Assembly (NCBI RefSeq): GCF_047511655.1
Contig: NC_133387.1
Coordinates: forward strand, 20,640,353 to 20,704,352
Origin: Castor canadensis
Taxonomy: Eukaryota; Chordata; Mammalia; Rodentia; Castoridae
DNA length: 64,000 nt
Direction of reading: 5' to 3'
Shown: positions 49,986-62,399 of the stretch, piece after piece
How positions within the stretch are numbered: position 1 is the stretch's first letter
Layout: every line of letters begins with the position of its first letter
Program-made: the position numbers and the translations under genes
The notes under the pieces: model-generated
Told to the model about the DNA's origin: nothing
The model's input: only the letters and a program-made list of their open reading frames with translations
The model's database searches: none

Positions 49986-51182
49986 GAGGAACTGTGGTTT
50001 CAAAGGATTGTTTTGACATTTAGTGTCATTTGCAATTATGAATTTCTAAGGTTACAATCTTTAAGAGAAGGTCGTCAACTTTTGCTATTGATGACAGTCC
50101 TTCCACAATCAGATTTAAGATTAGGGATTTTGCTCTTCTAATATTATTTATCAGTCATCAACACACAAAAGAGAGGGAACTTTTGCTTTCTTCTTTGAAT
50201 GTATTTGTCAATACAGAAAAGTGGTTTGTAGAATTAGTTTTTCAAACTGAACTAAGCAATTAAATTCATTTATGGACATACTATCTCAATAACACAATTA
50301 TCTCAAGTGGAATTTGGAGGATCTTTAATGGTAGTAAGATCATTTTCAGGGTTGTCATGGAGCAAAAGGCAAAGGAGCCAGCTAAGTATTTAGTGGCAGA
50401 AACACTATCAAGATTGTTTTTGAAATGTTTTTTAAAGCTTTATAGAACCTTAAGCTTTAAGAAATTATTACTATGCAAATGAATTTTGGATATATCTTAT
50501 CCTGAACCCGAAACTGACAAAAGACACAATTGCCAATCCACAGATCTTCCTCTCAGAGAAGAAATCAGTATAAATGAGGACAGCCCACCCAACCTCACCT
50601 GAAGTCAGCCAGAGCATGTAGGTTCCCTGGTGAACAGGCTTCTAAGGACAGGACTATCACAAAGCTCCAGAGTGCTCAGTGAAGGGCATTTCACACTGCA
50701 GGTCAAAACTTCATTATGAAATCAATTTAGCCCTATAGAAACTATCACAGTGTGTCTCCCTCCTAAGAGTCGCATACAATGTTTCATTTCCTATGTATGT
50801 ATGTGTTCACTAAGTCACAATGTTATAAAATGGATTTATAGCTATAAGCTTGGTCAAAAGATGTTTCAAAGCCAGAATATTTCATGTAAGTGCATGCAAT
50901 ATTCTAATCCTACACACTATATTTAATGATACAGACAGCTGGACTCGTCATAGCCAGCAAGCACAGCCAACTGTAATAAATAGATCATAGATCATAAAAG
51001 CAAACTTAAATTTCATCCACTCTAAGAAATAACCCAATACATGAGACTTTTCTAAGATTCCCATCATGGGAATTTTGGACAAGGCCTGTTTCTCTGCAAA
51101 CTACCTCTTGACTCAGAAAGCTCTTCATTATGCCAAACTGAAATAGACCATAAAGCTGCTGCTTTCACATGACAGCTCATCA

Positions 51183-51185
<3 letters not shown>

Positions 51186-51223
<38 letters not shown>
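51186..51223. repeat. (TG)n microsatellite
   Basis: About 19 uninterrupted gt dinucleotides. Likely polymorphic. Confidence 0.95.
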
Positions 51224-51231
<8 letters not shown>

Positions 51232-51955
51232 TCTATGTCCTTTTTCTGAATAAACACAGATTCAATGTAGAAAATTTAGAAAATACTACAAAGCATAAGT
51301 GAAACAATAAAAATTACTTACAATCTAAGCACCCAGAGCTAACAAATGGAGCCATACCTCCTTAACCCACTTTCTCCTCAATATGTAATGAATATTTTCC
51401 TCTTAAGTAAAGATTTTATGACATGATTATAATGATAACACAGTATTTTAGCACATGGCTTTATCATAGCTTATTTTTAAAATTCCATTCAATAGCTAAA
51501 TTATTTCTAGATTTTATTATAAAAGTTTGATCAGAACATTCTTGCACATAAATGATTTCCTTGTGATAATTGTGGATCTAAATAACCAGATTAAAGGCAT
51601 GCAAAATTTTAACTGCTGGACAGATATTGGAAAACTGCTCCCCCCGCTCCCACAAAAGGTATGTTAATTTACTATCTCAGTGATGACACAGAAACTATAT
51701 CCAAATAAGCATTAACCTGTTTGGCTAACTTGGTATCAAAAACAAAGCCTCTTCTGTTTTAACTCATAATGAGGTTAAATACTTTCTGACATATTTATTG
51801 GACATTTTTATTTCCTCTTGTGAATTGAACAATTGTGCCTTTCTCTAAATATCTTTTAAGGTCTTTAACTATTTGGAGAAAGCTGTCATGCCTTATGGAA
51901 CTACTTTCTGTTTATATGAACACTAGGTACCAGGCTTCTTTAAGAAGCTGAAGAT

Positions 51956-52173
51956 GAGCTGGGCGTGGTGGCTCATGCCTGTAATCCTAGCTATTCAGGA
52001 GGCAGAGATCAGGAAGATTGTGTTCTGAAGCCAGCTCAGGAAAATAGTTCATGAGACCCTATCTTGAAAAAACCCATTACAAAAAGGCTGGTGGAATGGC
52101 TCACGCAATAAGGACAACTGCCTAGCAAGCATGAGGCTCTGAGTTCAAGCCCCTGTGCTGCCAAAAGAAGAAA
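51956..52173 (+). repeat. Well-preserved B1 plus ID SINE with target-site duplication
   Basis: gctgggcgtggtggctcatg and tgtaatcctagctattcagg (B1), then ggctggtggaatggctcacg and gttcaagcccctgtgctgcc (ID). The 10-base repeat aagctgaaga occurs at 51946-51955 and 52174-52183. It is the best local example of the SINE family. Confidence 0.9.
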
Positions 52174-53019
52174 AAGCTGAAGAAGATAATATGAATATAT
52201 GACTTTTAAGTGGACAATGCTTTTCCCCCCTAAAGATCACTTTGCTGAGAAATATATCAAATGGAAGCGATATGAACTTTGCTTTTAAATATAGATGGGA
52301 AGCAAAAATTTTAAATATTTATATTCTACACTGAAAACTCAAAAATTTTCCTTACATCAAGACAAATCAATAACAGCAGTAAAAACCTCTCTTCAGAGAC
52401 AAACTGATGATCTTCTTATCAGATCACAAACAAAATGTCCAACTGCACTGAATCTGAGTTATTAAAAACAAAAGCAAAAAACATTTAATACTGTTATCAA
52501 CTCTAGGGAAAGGGAGCTGGGGCTTCCTCGACACCTAATGGAAAATTTGCTTAGCGCTTCCAATTCAAACTCAAATTAAAATGCAAGTCTAAATACTTCC
52601 TAAATGTTGCCAAACAGGAAACCAAGTACATTCCTAAAGAGCTTCACCTAAGTGAGGCATTGACCCTGCTAAAGTGCCCCATACACGGCTCATAGAAGAT
52701 AAGTAGTTATCCTTATTTTCTTCTTTATAATCTACCCTCTCTCAATTCAATCTACTCAGTGGATTTGACAATCCCTGTACCACTGCTTTATTTTAAGCCC
52801 TCACCATCTTGTCCCAACTACTGCCATGGTATGCCAGTCATTCTTCCTGCCTCCTGTATTGCTCTCTTTATCTTTGTTTACTGTACGTCTCCAGAAAGAT
52901 GTCTTGAAGGTATAAGTCTAACCAACCATTCAGGGGCCCCTGTTGTTACAAGATGGGGTTTTCTAAACTCCTAGCATGGCACAAATCTATACAGGCCTAC
53001 AACTCTCCTGGCATCGGGG

Positions 53020-53445
53020 TCCTTAGGAGACACTAGCTGCTCACACCTCTGTGCTTAGGCACATGCTGTTCCCTAAGAAAATTTCCCCTCCCCCATCAGT
53101 CCACTGACCAATTCTGCAACCTTGAAGACTCAGCTGAAGGAGGAACTTCTCTTGGAAGTGTTTCCTGGTCCAATTCTCCTATCCCAGCCTGAATTCAGTG
53201 ACCTTCCTTAGTATTCCATGACAGTCTTGAAGAGTAATTAAATGTCTGTGGGATGCCAAATACAGCACATGCTATGGAGCCTCCAGTTGCCCCAGCTACA
53301 TGGTGGGTCAGTGAATTTTCTTGTTTGCCCCCTTGATAAAAGAGAGAGCTTCTTGAGGGACCTCCTCATTTCACTATACCTAGCAATGACCATAGTGTCT
53401 CGCACATGGGAAATGCTCAATAAGTGCTTGCTGGATGAGTGATTA
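53020..53445 (+). repeat. L2 LINE 3' end
   Basis: Forward L2 landmarks: gcttaggcacatgctgttcc near 53054, a protein-end-like region, and gaaatgctcaataagtgctt with gctggatgagtga at the end. Confidence 0.75.
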
Positions 53446-53778
53446 AATAAACATAAATTATATGTTTTTTAAGTCACCCTATAATTTTTATTCTTGGACA
53501 TGCCAGATAAATCAGAAGATAATTACTAACATTATAAGGTTATAAGATGGAGTTTGGTTTAGAAAAGGATTCCTGCATCCTGGATTTTTAAAACATCAAT
53601 TTCCTCTATTGCACTTGAAATGACATTTGATAGTCACAGAGTTTGTGAACACATACCTTTTGTATAGGACTCATTTACATAGGCATTTAGTCATCAGTCA
53701 CATTTTTAAAATAACAGAATGCCAAACACAGACAGCATGTTGCCATTATTCACAGTACACACTCAATAACATCCTTTT

Positions 53779-53866
53779 TGTTTGTTTTGGGTGGTACTGG
53801 AGGTTGAACTCAGGTCCTCATACTTGCTCTGTGAGTTCTCTATCACTTGAGCCATGCCTCCAGTCC
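53779..53866 (-). repeat. ID part of a SINE
   Basis: ggtggtactggaggttgaac and cacttgagccatgcctccag are the reversed ID half. The B1 half is missing. Confidence 0.75.
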
Positions 53867-55392
53867 TAATATCTTGTAACTTTTTAAGAGTAGAACCTTG
53901 GGGTGGCTGCTTTGTTCACAATTATTCTTTTTTCTGGGAATATAGTCTCCATATGTAGGAACAGGCTTCATGGGTTATGTGGAAAGTTAACCCTGCCCTG
54001 GCCAGAGTTGATTGGTTTAAACATGGGTGCCTAATCCAAGCTGGACCAATGAGTTTTTCCTTGGATTTTTTTTTTTAAATCATGGGATCAAGGATGATTC
54101 AAATTAATCCCTTTATAGTAGTGAAAGCTGCTAGTGGTAAAATCAGATGTAAACATGAGAACTATTGGTGGCCATGTTCCTTGCCATAAGAGAAACTGAC
54201 ATTCAGTCATTTGTAAGAAGGAAGCCAATGTGGAGAAAGAAACAGAGGAGAATGAAGCCAGGTTCTAGACAAGAGTTCAGAAGACAAGGGTCTTGGAGAT
54301 GGCAAGCATCCTCAGTGATGTCCTGAGAACCTGCTGCACCCCTGCCCTCCTCATAGTTTGCTTGTGTGAGACAGACACACACACACACCCTTCTAACAGA
54401 TTCCCATAAATTGGCTCTTGTTGGACTCTGGTCATTTGCCAGCAATATAACAGAATAACATGAATCAATAAATGGAAAACTGGTTCACCTGAATGTTCTC
54501 TCCACTAATTCTTTTAACTGATTCAACCAGATGGTTTGGCATAATGAAGGCATGGTCTAATTTACATGAGATTCCTATTCAGATGGAGGAGGAAGATATT
54601 CATTTTGAAATACATTTCCAACAAAAGAAAGTTTCAAGCAACATATGCCAATGCAGAACTGAAGCACTGATCACAGTGTCCTGCATGCAAATATGTGTCC
54701 TCTTCCCTACAGAAGATCCTCGCAAATTAACTAGGTTGGTAATCTACAGAACAACATGGTTTCCTTTTCCCAAGTTCTTTTTGCTTTGAGTCCCCTTAAT
54801 AAAGCAAAAGGCCTGAAAATTTTCAAGTCTAGAAGTGAATTTTCAAAAGGAAGGGAGCAAAGCTTAATAGCAATCTGGTCTTGTTCAGTCAGAGTTGGAG
54901 ACACTCTTCCAGAGTGTCATAATTGTTGGCAGCAACCCACCTGGCTACCTCGTTCTGCCATGGCTCTCTGCTAGGACTGTTCTTTCCACTGCAGTGGTGA
55001 GGCACAGAAAAGCAAAAACTGGATGCCTTCTGGGACACCAAAAGTACAGGGAGGCTCTGCCACATGTGGTTGCAGGAGGAAGCCAATGAGTAACCCAGTG
55101 CCCTAACCATCTCTTTGCATTCTGTGACAGCACTGCTTCCAGGGCTCATAGACTTTGATGAACTGGTAGCTTGAGAAAGGGCTTACACCTTGGTGCTCTG
55201 GCTGCCTCTGGCACGCCGTCTTCCTGTTGGGTTGCCAGGCTCCTCAGCAGACGCCTGATTCTGGGGAGCAGCAGGGTCTCTGTCCTGTGGCATGTCCCTA
55301 TTTTTCCGGGTCTGTTTTTCTTTGTTTTGCTGCTTGGAAGCAAGTGTCCCTTTGGACAGAGCTCTCTCTGATCTGACTGGTGCTTCTATCAC

Positions 55393-57327
55393 CTTGTGTC
55401 TCTTTAACAGGCTTCTGGGTGGCAGCCACGCTCTTCTGTTCTAGGGGTTTCAAAACAACCTCTTTCTTCACAGACCTTCCCTTTTTATGAACCTGTTCCC
55501 TTCTCCCTGGGCATCCCATGGGAGCAGAACCACCCTGCAGTGACTTGGCAGGACCCTCTTGGGTGGTTTCATTTATTGGAGATAACCCTTTAGAAATCTC
55601 TCTTTTCAAAGATGGTTCCTTATTTGATGCACCTACATTCTGAGCCAGATCATTTTGGGGGAGGTTGGTCTCAGTCTTTTTTCCAGAATGATGTACTTTT
55701 CTCCTTTTCTCTTTTTGGGACTGGGAATTGCTAAGCAATGGTTCAGTGTGGGATAGCTCAGAAGTACCCAGCTCATGGGCTTCTTGTCTCTGCTTCTGAG
55801 GACTTAGGGAGGGGCTGGGGTTAGGAGGGCCAGACTTACTATGGGATGTCAGCTGCATGGATTTCTCAGCGCTTTCAGGTGGTGCCTTTTTAAAGTGTTC
55901 TGGCCCTTTAATCATCTCTCTTTGGATAGGGAAGGGTTTTTTCCTAGCTACCATCTGTTGCATGGACTCTTGGCTGTGTGGTGAGGCCTGCATCTCTGGA
56001 ATCTTCTTGCTTGAGGAGTGGCCTACTTTGGAAGCTTTCCTTTCCTTTGTAGGCTTTGAATTAGGATGTACCTCCATATTCTGAGGCAGCTGAGGTTCAG
56101 TGAAGGGAGTAGGGATGCGAGGGAGATGGACTTTTGGAGCCTCTTCTTCCTGGGATGGGTTGAGGGTGTGCTGAAGGGCTTGTTCCTGGATTGGAGGACT
56201 GATCATAGGGAGTTTCACCTCACTGACTTTCTCTTCTGGAACTTGTTGAGGACTGTGGGCCACGTGGGGGTTCAGACTTCGGGTGGGTTTTGAATGAGGA
56301 GGGCTGATGGGAGGAAGCTTGCTGGTGTCCCCTTCCTGAGTTGGTAGAGACCTGGGAGATGGATTCAGGGTTTGATCTGAGCTGGTTCCAAAAGCCTCTT
56401 CCCTGCTGGGGGAGAGGAGCTTAGGTGTGGGCCTCCTGCTCTGGAGGGGAGCCAGGGTCTGAGGCTGGGGCAGCCTGGTAGGAGCCAGTCTACTTCTAGG
56501 CAGGAAAGTCATCCGCTGTTCCCTGTCCTGCATCTGTTTTGTGTTTGTGGCTGAGTCTTGGGGAGGTGGCAATTCTGGGTAAGGAGTACTGACCCTGACA
56601 GCTTCTGCTTTGGAGGTTTTCTCCTTTAGAGGTGGCTGAGAACCTCCAGCAAGTTTCTTCTCTGAGTCAGGATAGGGAGGGTCATGATGGGAGCTGTTGG
56701 GTGGGGGTTTGGCTGACTCAGTTTCCTCATCCTGGATTTTCTCAAGACTAAGGGAAGTTGGCTCAGTTAGCTGTGGAGGCTCAGAGAGGGGAGGGCCTCC
56801 AGAGGCTACCTTTGCCTCCCCTGACTCCTCATCCTGGTCTGACTGAAGGCTGAGGCAGGGTGGGTGACCAGGAGTCTGAGGCGGCCCTTGGGAAGTAGAA
56901 GTGGGAGATAACCCCGCTTCATCTGCTTTCACCTCAGGTGACTGGGCCTCCTCTTCAGGAACATCCAGCTTAGTGGCTATTGTGTTTGGAGAAAGATCTG
57001 ATTGCTGACCATCCTCTTCCTCTATGTTTGGGGATATGTCTTGGGCCTTCTGAGGAACACCAAGTGCTGAAGAGCTGAGCTGCTGCTGAGGCTCTGAATC
57101 AAGATGGCTGTTGGGAGAAGGTTCTTTCTTATGGGCCTCATCCTCCTGAGTCAGCTCATGGTTCGGGGAGGGAGCTGGGTTCTGATTTTCAGGGACCTTT
57201 GCATGGATCTGCACTCCAGAAAGATGTTCTGTTACCTGGCCATCTGCTTGCAGTTTTGCCAAGCGTCTGGGGGAAGGGACCAGGTGTGCTGGCACACCAG
57301 AGGCAGTCTTTTTGCTAGAGGGCACTC
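55393..57327 (-). CDS. Large coding exon (1,935 nt) for a disordered Pro/Ser/Glu/Lys-rich repeat segment
   Basis: A stop-free minus-strand frame covers the whole exon (644 whole codons plus split codons at both ends). The acceptor is tatatcaaagcag just before 57327, and the donor is ACAAG followed by gtgata at 55392. The phase fits the 96-nt exon upstream and the 140-nt exon downstream. Without splicing the frame would run to a TAG at 55298. The first in-exon codon is GTG (VPSSKK), so translation does not start here. The product is hydrophilic, with no membrane segment, signal peptide or folded domain visible. It is rich in P, S, E, K and Q and carries degenerate repeats of roughly 30-35 residues, each with an acidic patch (DEE, EEE), a Lys, and a proline-rich LPxISPP-like stretch. 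The last third becomes basic and Gln/Lys-rich. Base composition is clearly more GC-rich than the flanking introns. Function is unknown; a scaffold or cytoskeletal protein would be a guess. Being intact over 1.9 kb in an otherwise decayed region argues for selection. Confidence 0.85.
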
Positions 57328-57338
57328 CTGCTTTGATA
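57328..57338 (-). other. Tandem NAGNAG splice acceptor of the large exon
   Basis: The minus-strand sequence just before the exon reads tcaaagcag and then GAGTGCC. Both AAG and CAG can serve as acceptors three bases apart. Use of the distal CAG gives Gly-Val at the junction. Use of the proximal AAG adds CAG and gives Ala-Gly-Val in the same frame. Confidence 0.55.
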
Positions 57339-58148
57339 TAAAAAGAAGTTAGCTAAAAACACTCTAGAAATTAATCACAAAAATTTTCCTTCCCTTTTGT
57401 GATGCACAGACCCTCTTTGAAAAGAATAAAACCACATATAAGAGAACTTAATCTTCCCTTGTCCTTGGGGATATTGAGTATGTACAATTCTCTTATTTAA
57501 TAGAACTTAGAACAACTTTAGTCAACTGAAAACATAAACTCTAATGAATAAACATAAAGAGGCTTATCCACAGAATCAAGTTCAGGTCTATGGATGGTAA
57601 GGAAATTTTTCAAGTGAGTGAGATTATAAATTTTCACCAGTTTAGAGCTCAATGCTCCTTTTGACTGTAGAGACTAGAAGATGGACATCATGCCAGACGA
57701 GGTCCTGTCTGTTTGTTTCCTTATTCAGTGGATGTCTCCTTAAAAAAGCTATGACCTCTGTGAACCATCATGTCTGTTTACTGATACATGCTAGGACCAT
57801 GGAACTCAGCAGGAACTCAGTAAGTAAGAGATGAATGGAAGAAGCTAGAGAAGATGGATCCATTGAGATCGTAAGGCACGTGGTCAGAGAAGCTGCTTCT
57901 GATGATCTATGGTCTGAGCTGCTATCCCCACCTCCACCCCATCCCAGATTTCCTGTGAAGTCTACCCTGACTTCAGAAATGGCTCTCAGATGCCGCCAGC
58001 AATGTGGCACTGCTTTCTCCAATCACCAAAGGAGCGAGTTCTCAGAATAAATCTGGTCTTCTGGACACAATCACCCCAGCAGGCACTTGCTTATGATTGG
58101 AAGCCCTGATATAGTCTGGTAACCTAAATCTCATCTTAACTCCATCCT

Positions 58149-58192
58149 TATGCACATATGAATAATAAAAGAAAAATGAAAAAAAAAAAAAA
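58149..58192 (+). mobile_element. Miniature L1 insertion: about 30 bases of L1 3' end plus poly(A)
   Basis: The insert reads tatgcacatatgaataat, then aaaagaaaaatg and a run of A, exactly the terminal bases of the local L1 family. The 11-bp direct repeat aactccatcct flanks it at 58138-58148 and 58193-58203. The target reads TCTT/AA. No other L1 sequence is present, so this is an extreme 5' truncation. Confidence 0.85.
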
Positions 58193-58881
58193 AACTCCAT
58201 CCTAAGGACATGGCTCTGAAATGTGGAGGGGTCAGAGGTGACACACCAGTCTGGAACAGCCTTGAAGAAACTAGTCTCAACTCACTTTGAGGGAGACCTG
58301 ATACGTAGAGACTGTAAACCTAATAAGACCTCTAAGGTGGACCCAGAGTGGTTCATCCCTGGCAACAAACCATTCCTCTGAAGCAAAATGGCTTGTGCTA
58401 CCTCTGGGTTCACAGTGAGCCTCCTAGTCTGGCCCTCCTTCACACCTGATCAAATCAGATCTCTCAGGGGGGTGGGAGGGCAAGGGTTTCTAGTAGTATG
58501 CACTATTCATCATTTTTATTCTTAGTTTATCATAGGTGTAAAGTAAAACACTAATTTATATAAGAAACAAGTTAAATTAAGATGTAAAATAGTGAACAGA
58601 TTAAGCAAATTCACAGAGAACAGAAAGTAGATTGGGGTCACCAGGGTTTAGGAGGAGTTATTATTTAATGGGTACAGACATTCTGTTTTGGGTAATAAAA
58701 AATTTTGGTTATACAACATTGAGAATGTCAAAATTAATGTCACTGAATTGTATACTTAACACGGATAAAATTGCAAATTATGAATACATATGCACACATG
58801 CATAGATACGTAATACATAAACATATGTTTTATCACAATGCAAAAAAGAGAAAAATATAAGAACATTGAAAACAAATGCTA

Positions 58882-59206
58882 ACTAGGTGCAGTGACTCAC
58901 TTCTGTAATCCCAGTCACTCAGGAGGCAGGGGATCACAGTTTCAGGTCAGCCTGGGCAAAAAAGCTAGTGAGACCCCATCTCAATCAATAAGTTGGGCAT
59001 GGTGGCAGTGCCTGTGATCCTACCTATGTGGGAGGTCATAGGCAGAAGGATCACAGTCTAAGTCCAGCTCCAGGCAAAAACATGAGACCCTGCCTACAAA
59101 GTAAGTAAAAAGCAAAAAAGGGCTGGGGTCATGGTTCAAGTGGTAGACTGCCTTCCTAGCATGCAAGAGGCCCTGAATTCAAACCCCAGTACTACCCCCC
59201 GCCCCG
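58882..59206 (+). repeat. Trimeric SINE: B1, B1, ID
   Basis: The first B1 runs from about 58885 (tgtaatcccagtcactcagg) to 58985. A second B1 starts near 58992 (gttgggcatggtggcagtgc). An ID part (ggggtcatggttcaagtggt, gaattcaaaccccagtacta) ends at about 59200. Confidence 0.8.
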
Positions 59207-59434
59207 AATTTTCCTCTATAATAGTATAAACAGATATACAGAATCTTTCCTCTACTTTCATGAAGTAACAATTCTCATAATTTGGTAAACGATGTCATAC
59301 CCTTTATTAAAGATAAGGGTGCCATTTATAGGCTAGTAAAATGATCAGTTTTCCTCTGTTTGAACCTCATTAAACATTAGTCTCATTATTATTCTCTATC
59401 ATTAGTCAGAATTCTGAATAATATAATTTCTTTT

Positions 59435-59638
59435 ATTTTTTTTGTGGTACTGGGGCCTGAACTCATGAACTCAGGGCCTATACCCTGAGCCACTGCACCA
59501 GCCCCTTTTTTGTGTGTTAGGTATTTTTGAGATAGGGTGTTGCTAACTATTTGCCCAGGCTGGCTTCAAACTGTGATCCTCCTGATCTCTGCTTTCTAAG
59601 TAGGTAGGATTACAGTCATGAGCCGCCAGCACCCGGCT
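59435..59638 (-). repeat. B1 plus ID SINE
   Basis: Reversed ID (gtggtactggggcctgaact), then reversed B1 (cccaggctggcttcaaactg, cagtcatgagccgccagcac). Confidence 0.85.
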
Positions 59639-60798
59639 TCATTTCATCTTTATTGCAAGAACCCAGGGCAATACTTAGTTCAGACTTCTAAAAGTTTCAT
59701 TAAAAGCACTTATATTATACAGAAATAGGTTGTCCAGAGACCAATGGGAGGTAGAGACATTCCTTACACTGAATTGCAAATATGGCGAGTTTTTCCTTAC
59801 TTTATAGAAACCATATTATTTACTCAGGTTTCTTTTAAGTATTCATGCTTTAGAAAGAAATGTTACCTGAATTACTATTGCAAAAAATAAGATAATTCCA
59901 TCCCTAAATTGCTATACATTTTTAATTTGTGGCATATCTAAAGATCTCAAGAGCTTATCATCACTCTACTTAAAGATACTATTTTATACATGCATTAAAT
60001 GAAAATTTAATTTGTTCCCTGGAGAAGGGTTTACATTTCTGGGTAGGCTGATGGATACTGTACTAAGAACTGACAGACCTTAGGCTTACTTTTATCACTC
60101 TGTTTCACTCTCATTGTCAAGAGTAGAAATTATCATTGCATTCTCAGTTACAAATTAGCAGCACATAATTACTACAGATAAAGCTTTGTGTCATTACTTC
60201 AAATATTTCAGGATTATCTTTAGTTTGCTTTGACACAGGATTACCTCTTTTAGAAAGGCAATGCTGTTGGCCTTAAGATTTCTGTTTGTACTGAGGCTTA
60301 AACACATAGATAATCCAATTCAACTGGGAAAAAAATCTCAACTCTAGAAGGCTAGATTCTAATAATGTCCTGTATTACATAGTTTTCTTTCTAAAGTAAA
60401 ATATAATATTCAAAATCATCTCTCTTCCAATTAATGATTACTGGTTAGACTTAGAATAGAAAAAGCTTTTATATATTAAAATCACAGTTTCACATTTCTA
60501 GTCCAGTTTTCTAATTGCTCAGGCTATTCTTTCATAGAACCTTAAATATTTTTTATTTAAATTTCCTCCCTTTGACAGCTCAATTACTTAAAAAATAATT
60601 CCACTATACTAAAATTATTGTTTTTCATTTCTAGGGGTCTCATTTATATAAGTAATGTGTTTATGTAAATATACCTAACTGTAGATCTTAAAATCAGAGT
60701 ACCTAGCTCAGATCAGAGGCAAAGAGGTAAGGTGCCCACCAAGCCTATGATGATGACTGTGCTGGGGCCTGGGACCCTTCTCAGAGAGTCTCAACACT

Positions 60799-60822
60799 TT
60801 TTTTTTTTTTTTTTTTTTTTAG
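60799..60822. repeat. Poly(T) tract, about 24 bases
   Basis: Uninterrupted T run. It has no clear SINE body next to it, so it is a simple repeat. Confidence 0.8.
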
Positions 60823-62399
60823 GCAATTATGGTTTGGCTCCATTTTCCTGCACTGAACCCTATAAACATGTGGCCCATGCTCCTTGGCACAGACTTCAGT
60901 CTTGAAATTCAAAGAAGCCATTGGTTCAATTTCTGGGGCCATTAGAGATACCATAAAAGCTTATTAATAAAAACTATGCTCATTAGAATTTTTAAAATAC
61001 TCCCTTGAATAATGTCTGGCTTCTACAATGTCATTTTATGTGCAAGTTTATCCTTGAAGCATCAACTGAAAAAAATTAACTCCCTCCACAAATTAACTAT
61101 ATAAGTAAGATAAAGTATTTGGCTTAAAAGAATACATTCTTTTCCAAAATATTAAACCTGCCAGAAAAGCAAAGGTCTGTTGAAGCCAGTAATTTGATAT
61201 ATTAATTGCAATCCCTCCTATCTACTTCTTCAAACTGGAATCCTATTAGTCAATAACTGGATGGCTCAGTTTCATTTATTAAATGTATTTGAGAATGATA
61301 ACATTTTTATAAATTCTATAATTCATGCCTTTCATTAAATCAGATAGGCCTAACCTAATTATTCCAAATAAATAAAGTTTTATTATACCCTTTAGAATAG
61401 GAATCCACTTTCCTACACACACATTATTTGGTCTATTAATTTGCCAAATGGCAAATGCACCCAGCAGTCACTGTTCCTGATCATTGTAAAATAAACAAAC
61501 ATACAGAACACAGAGATGGAATCCCACTGACTAACAATACAAAAAACACATATTTCTCAGGTACTCAGAACTAGTCAGACTCAGGGGACTGATTTGTGTT
61601 TATCTAAACCCACAAGAGACTGATATAGAAGCCAGCATACCAATTTATTAATTTCTGATGGGAGATGGGTCCAGCTCAGTGATCAAAGCAGGGTGTTCTA
61701 ACATAAGGTACAGCTCCCACAGGGGCGGGTCCACCCAGGGGACCAAATTAAAAGAGCAGAGGTTGCTTGGACAGCAAAGAATTAAAACAAAAGGAGCCAG
61801 ATTTCCTCAAGAGAAAGTTCTATGACACTCTGGAAGCCTTATTAAGTAGACTTCACCACACTGCTCGATGGTCTTGGCTTTCTAAGGAAGCAATGCCTGA
61901 TACAGAGGATCAGAGAGGGCTGGATAAATACACTGATGAGCACCTAATTCAACCCCTCCCCCCATTTGTAAAAGGAGCACAGTTCTCCACAATTCCAAAC
62001 AGATGCCTGCTTTGACAGGCCAAACTTTCTTCAGGTACTTTTCTATTGGGTGGTTATACCCTGGTCACTTCCTCTCCTATGAGACATACATAGAAGGAAA
62101 TTCTCAGCCATTATCTGTTGACTTTTACTGGTATCACACGGAACTCATTCCAAACTACCAGGGACACCTGACTTGGGAAAAGTGTGCAAAATTGCACAAT
62201 TAGCTTGAACTCTGGCAAAATCACACTCTGGCCTCCCTTTGTCAGCCAGAATGCAAATGGGCAAACAAAATCGTATTTGGGCAAAGAGTTACAAAGGCTA
62301 AATCACAAAGCCTCACAGCATCTACAAAGCAGCATAAGTCTTGGATTAACATTTTGGAATATACGATGTATGATTAGAGTTTCAGTCCATTGAGGGACC

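Larger units (their letters stand above)
45074..55392 (-). other. Presumed 10.3-kb intron
   Basis: This lies between the large exon and the 140-nt exon. It holds minus-strand SINEs (45527-45876), a duplicated L2 fossil (46394-47314), MIR fragments, a TG microsatellite, a complete plus-strand SINE (51956-52170) and an L2 remnant (53020-53445). The long unannotated stretches 47320-49090, 49990-51180, 51230-51940 and 52190-53000 are AT-rich with no exon, RNA gene or repeat I could recognise. From 53930 to 54480 the sequence has the look of an ancient repeat (a segment with agctggaccaatgag, compare 43030), but I cannot name it. Further small exons could be hidden here. Confidence 0.5.

Noticed and set aside
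57104-57352. Plus-strand frames opposite the giant exon (also 55857-56293)
   Set aside because: Shadows of the GC-rich minus-strand coding exon.
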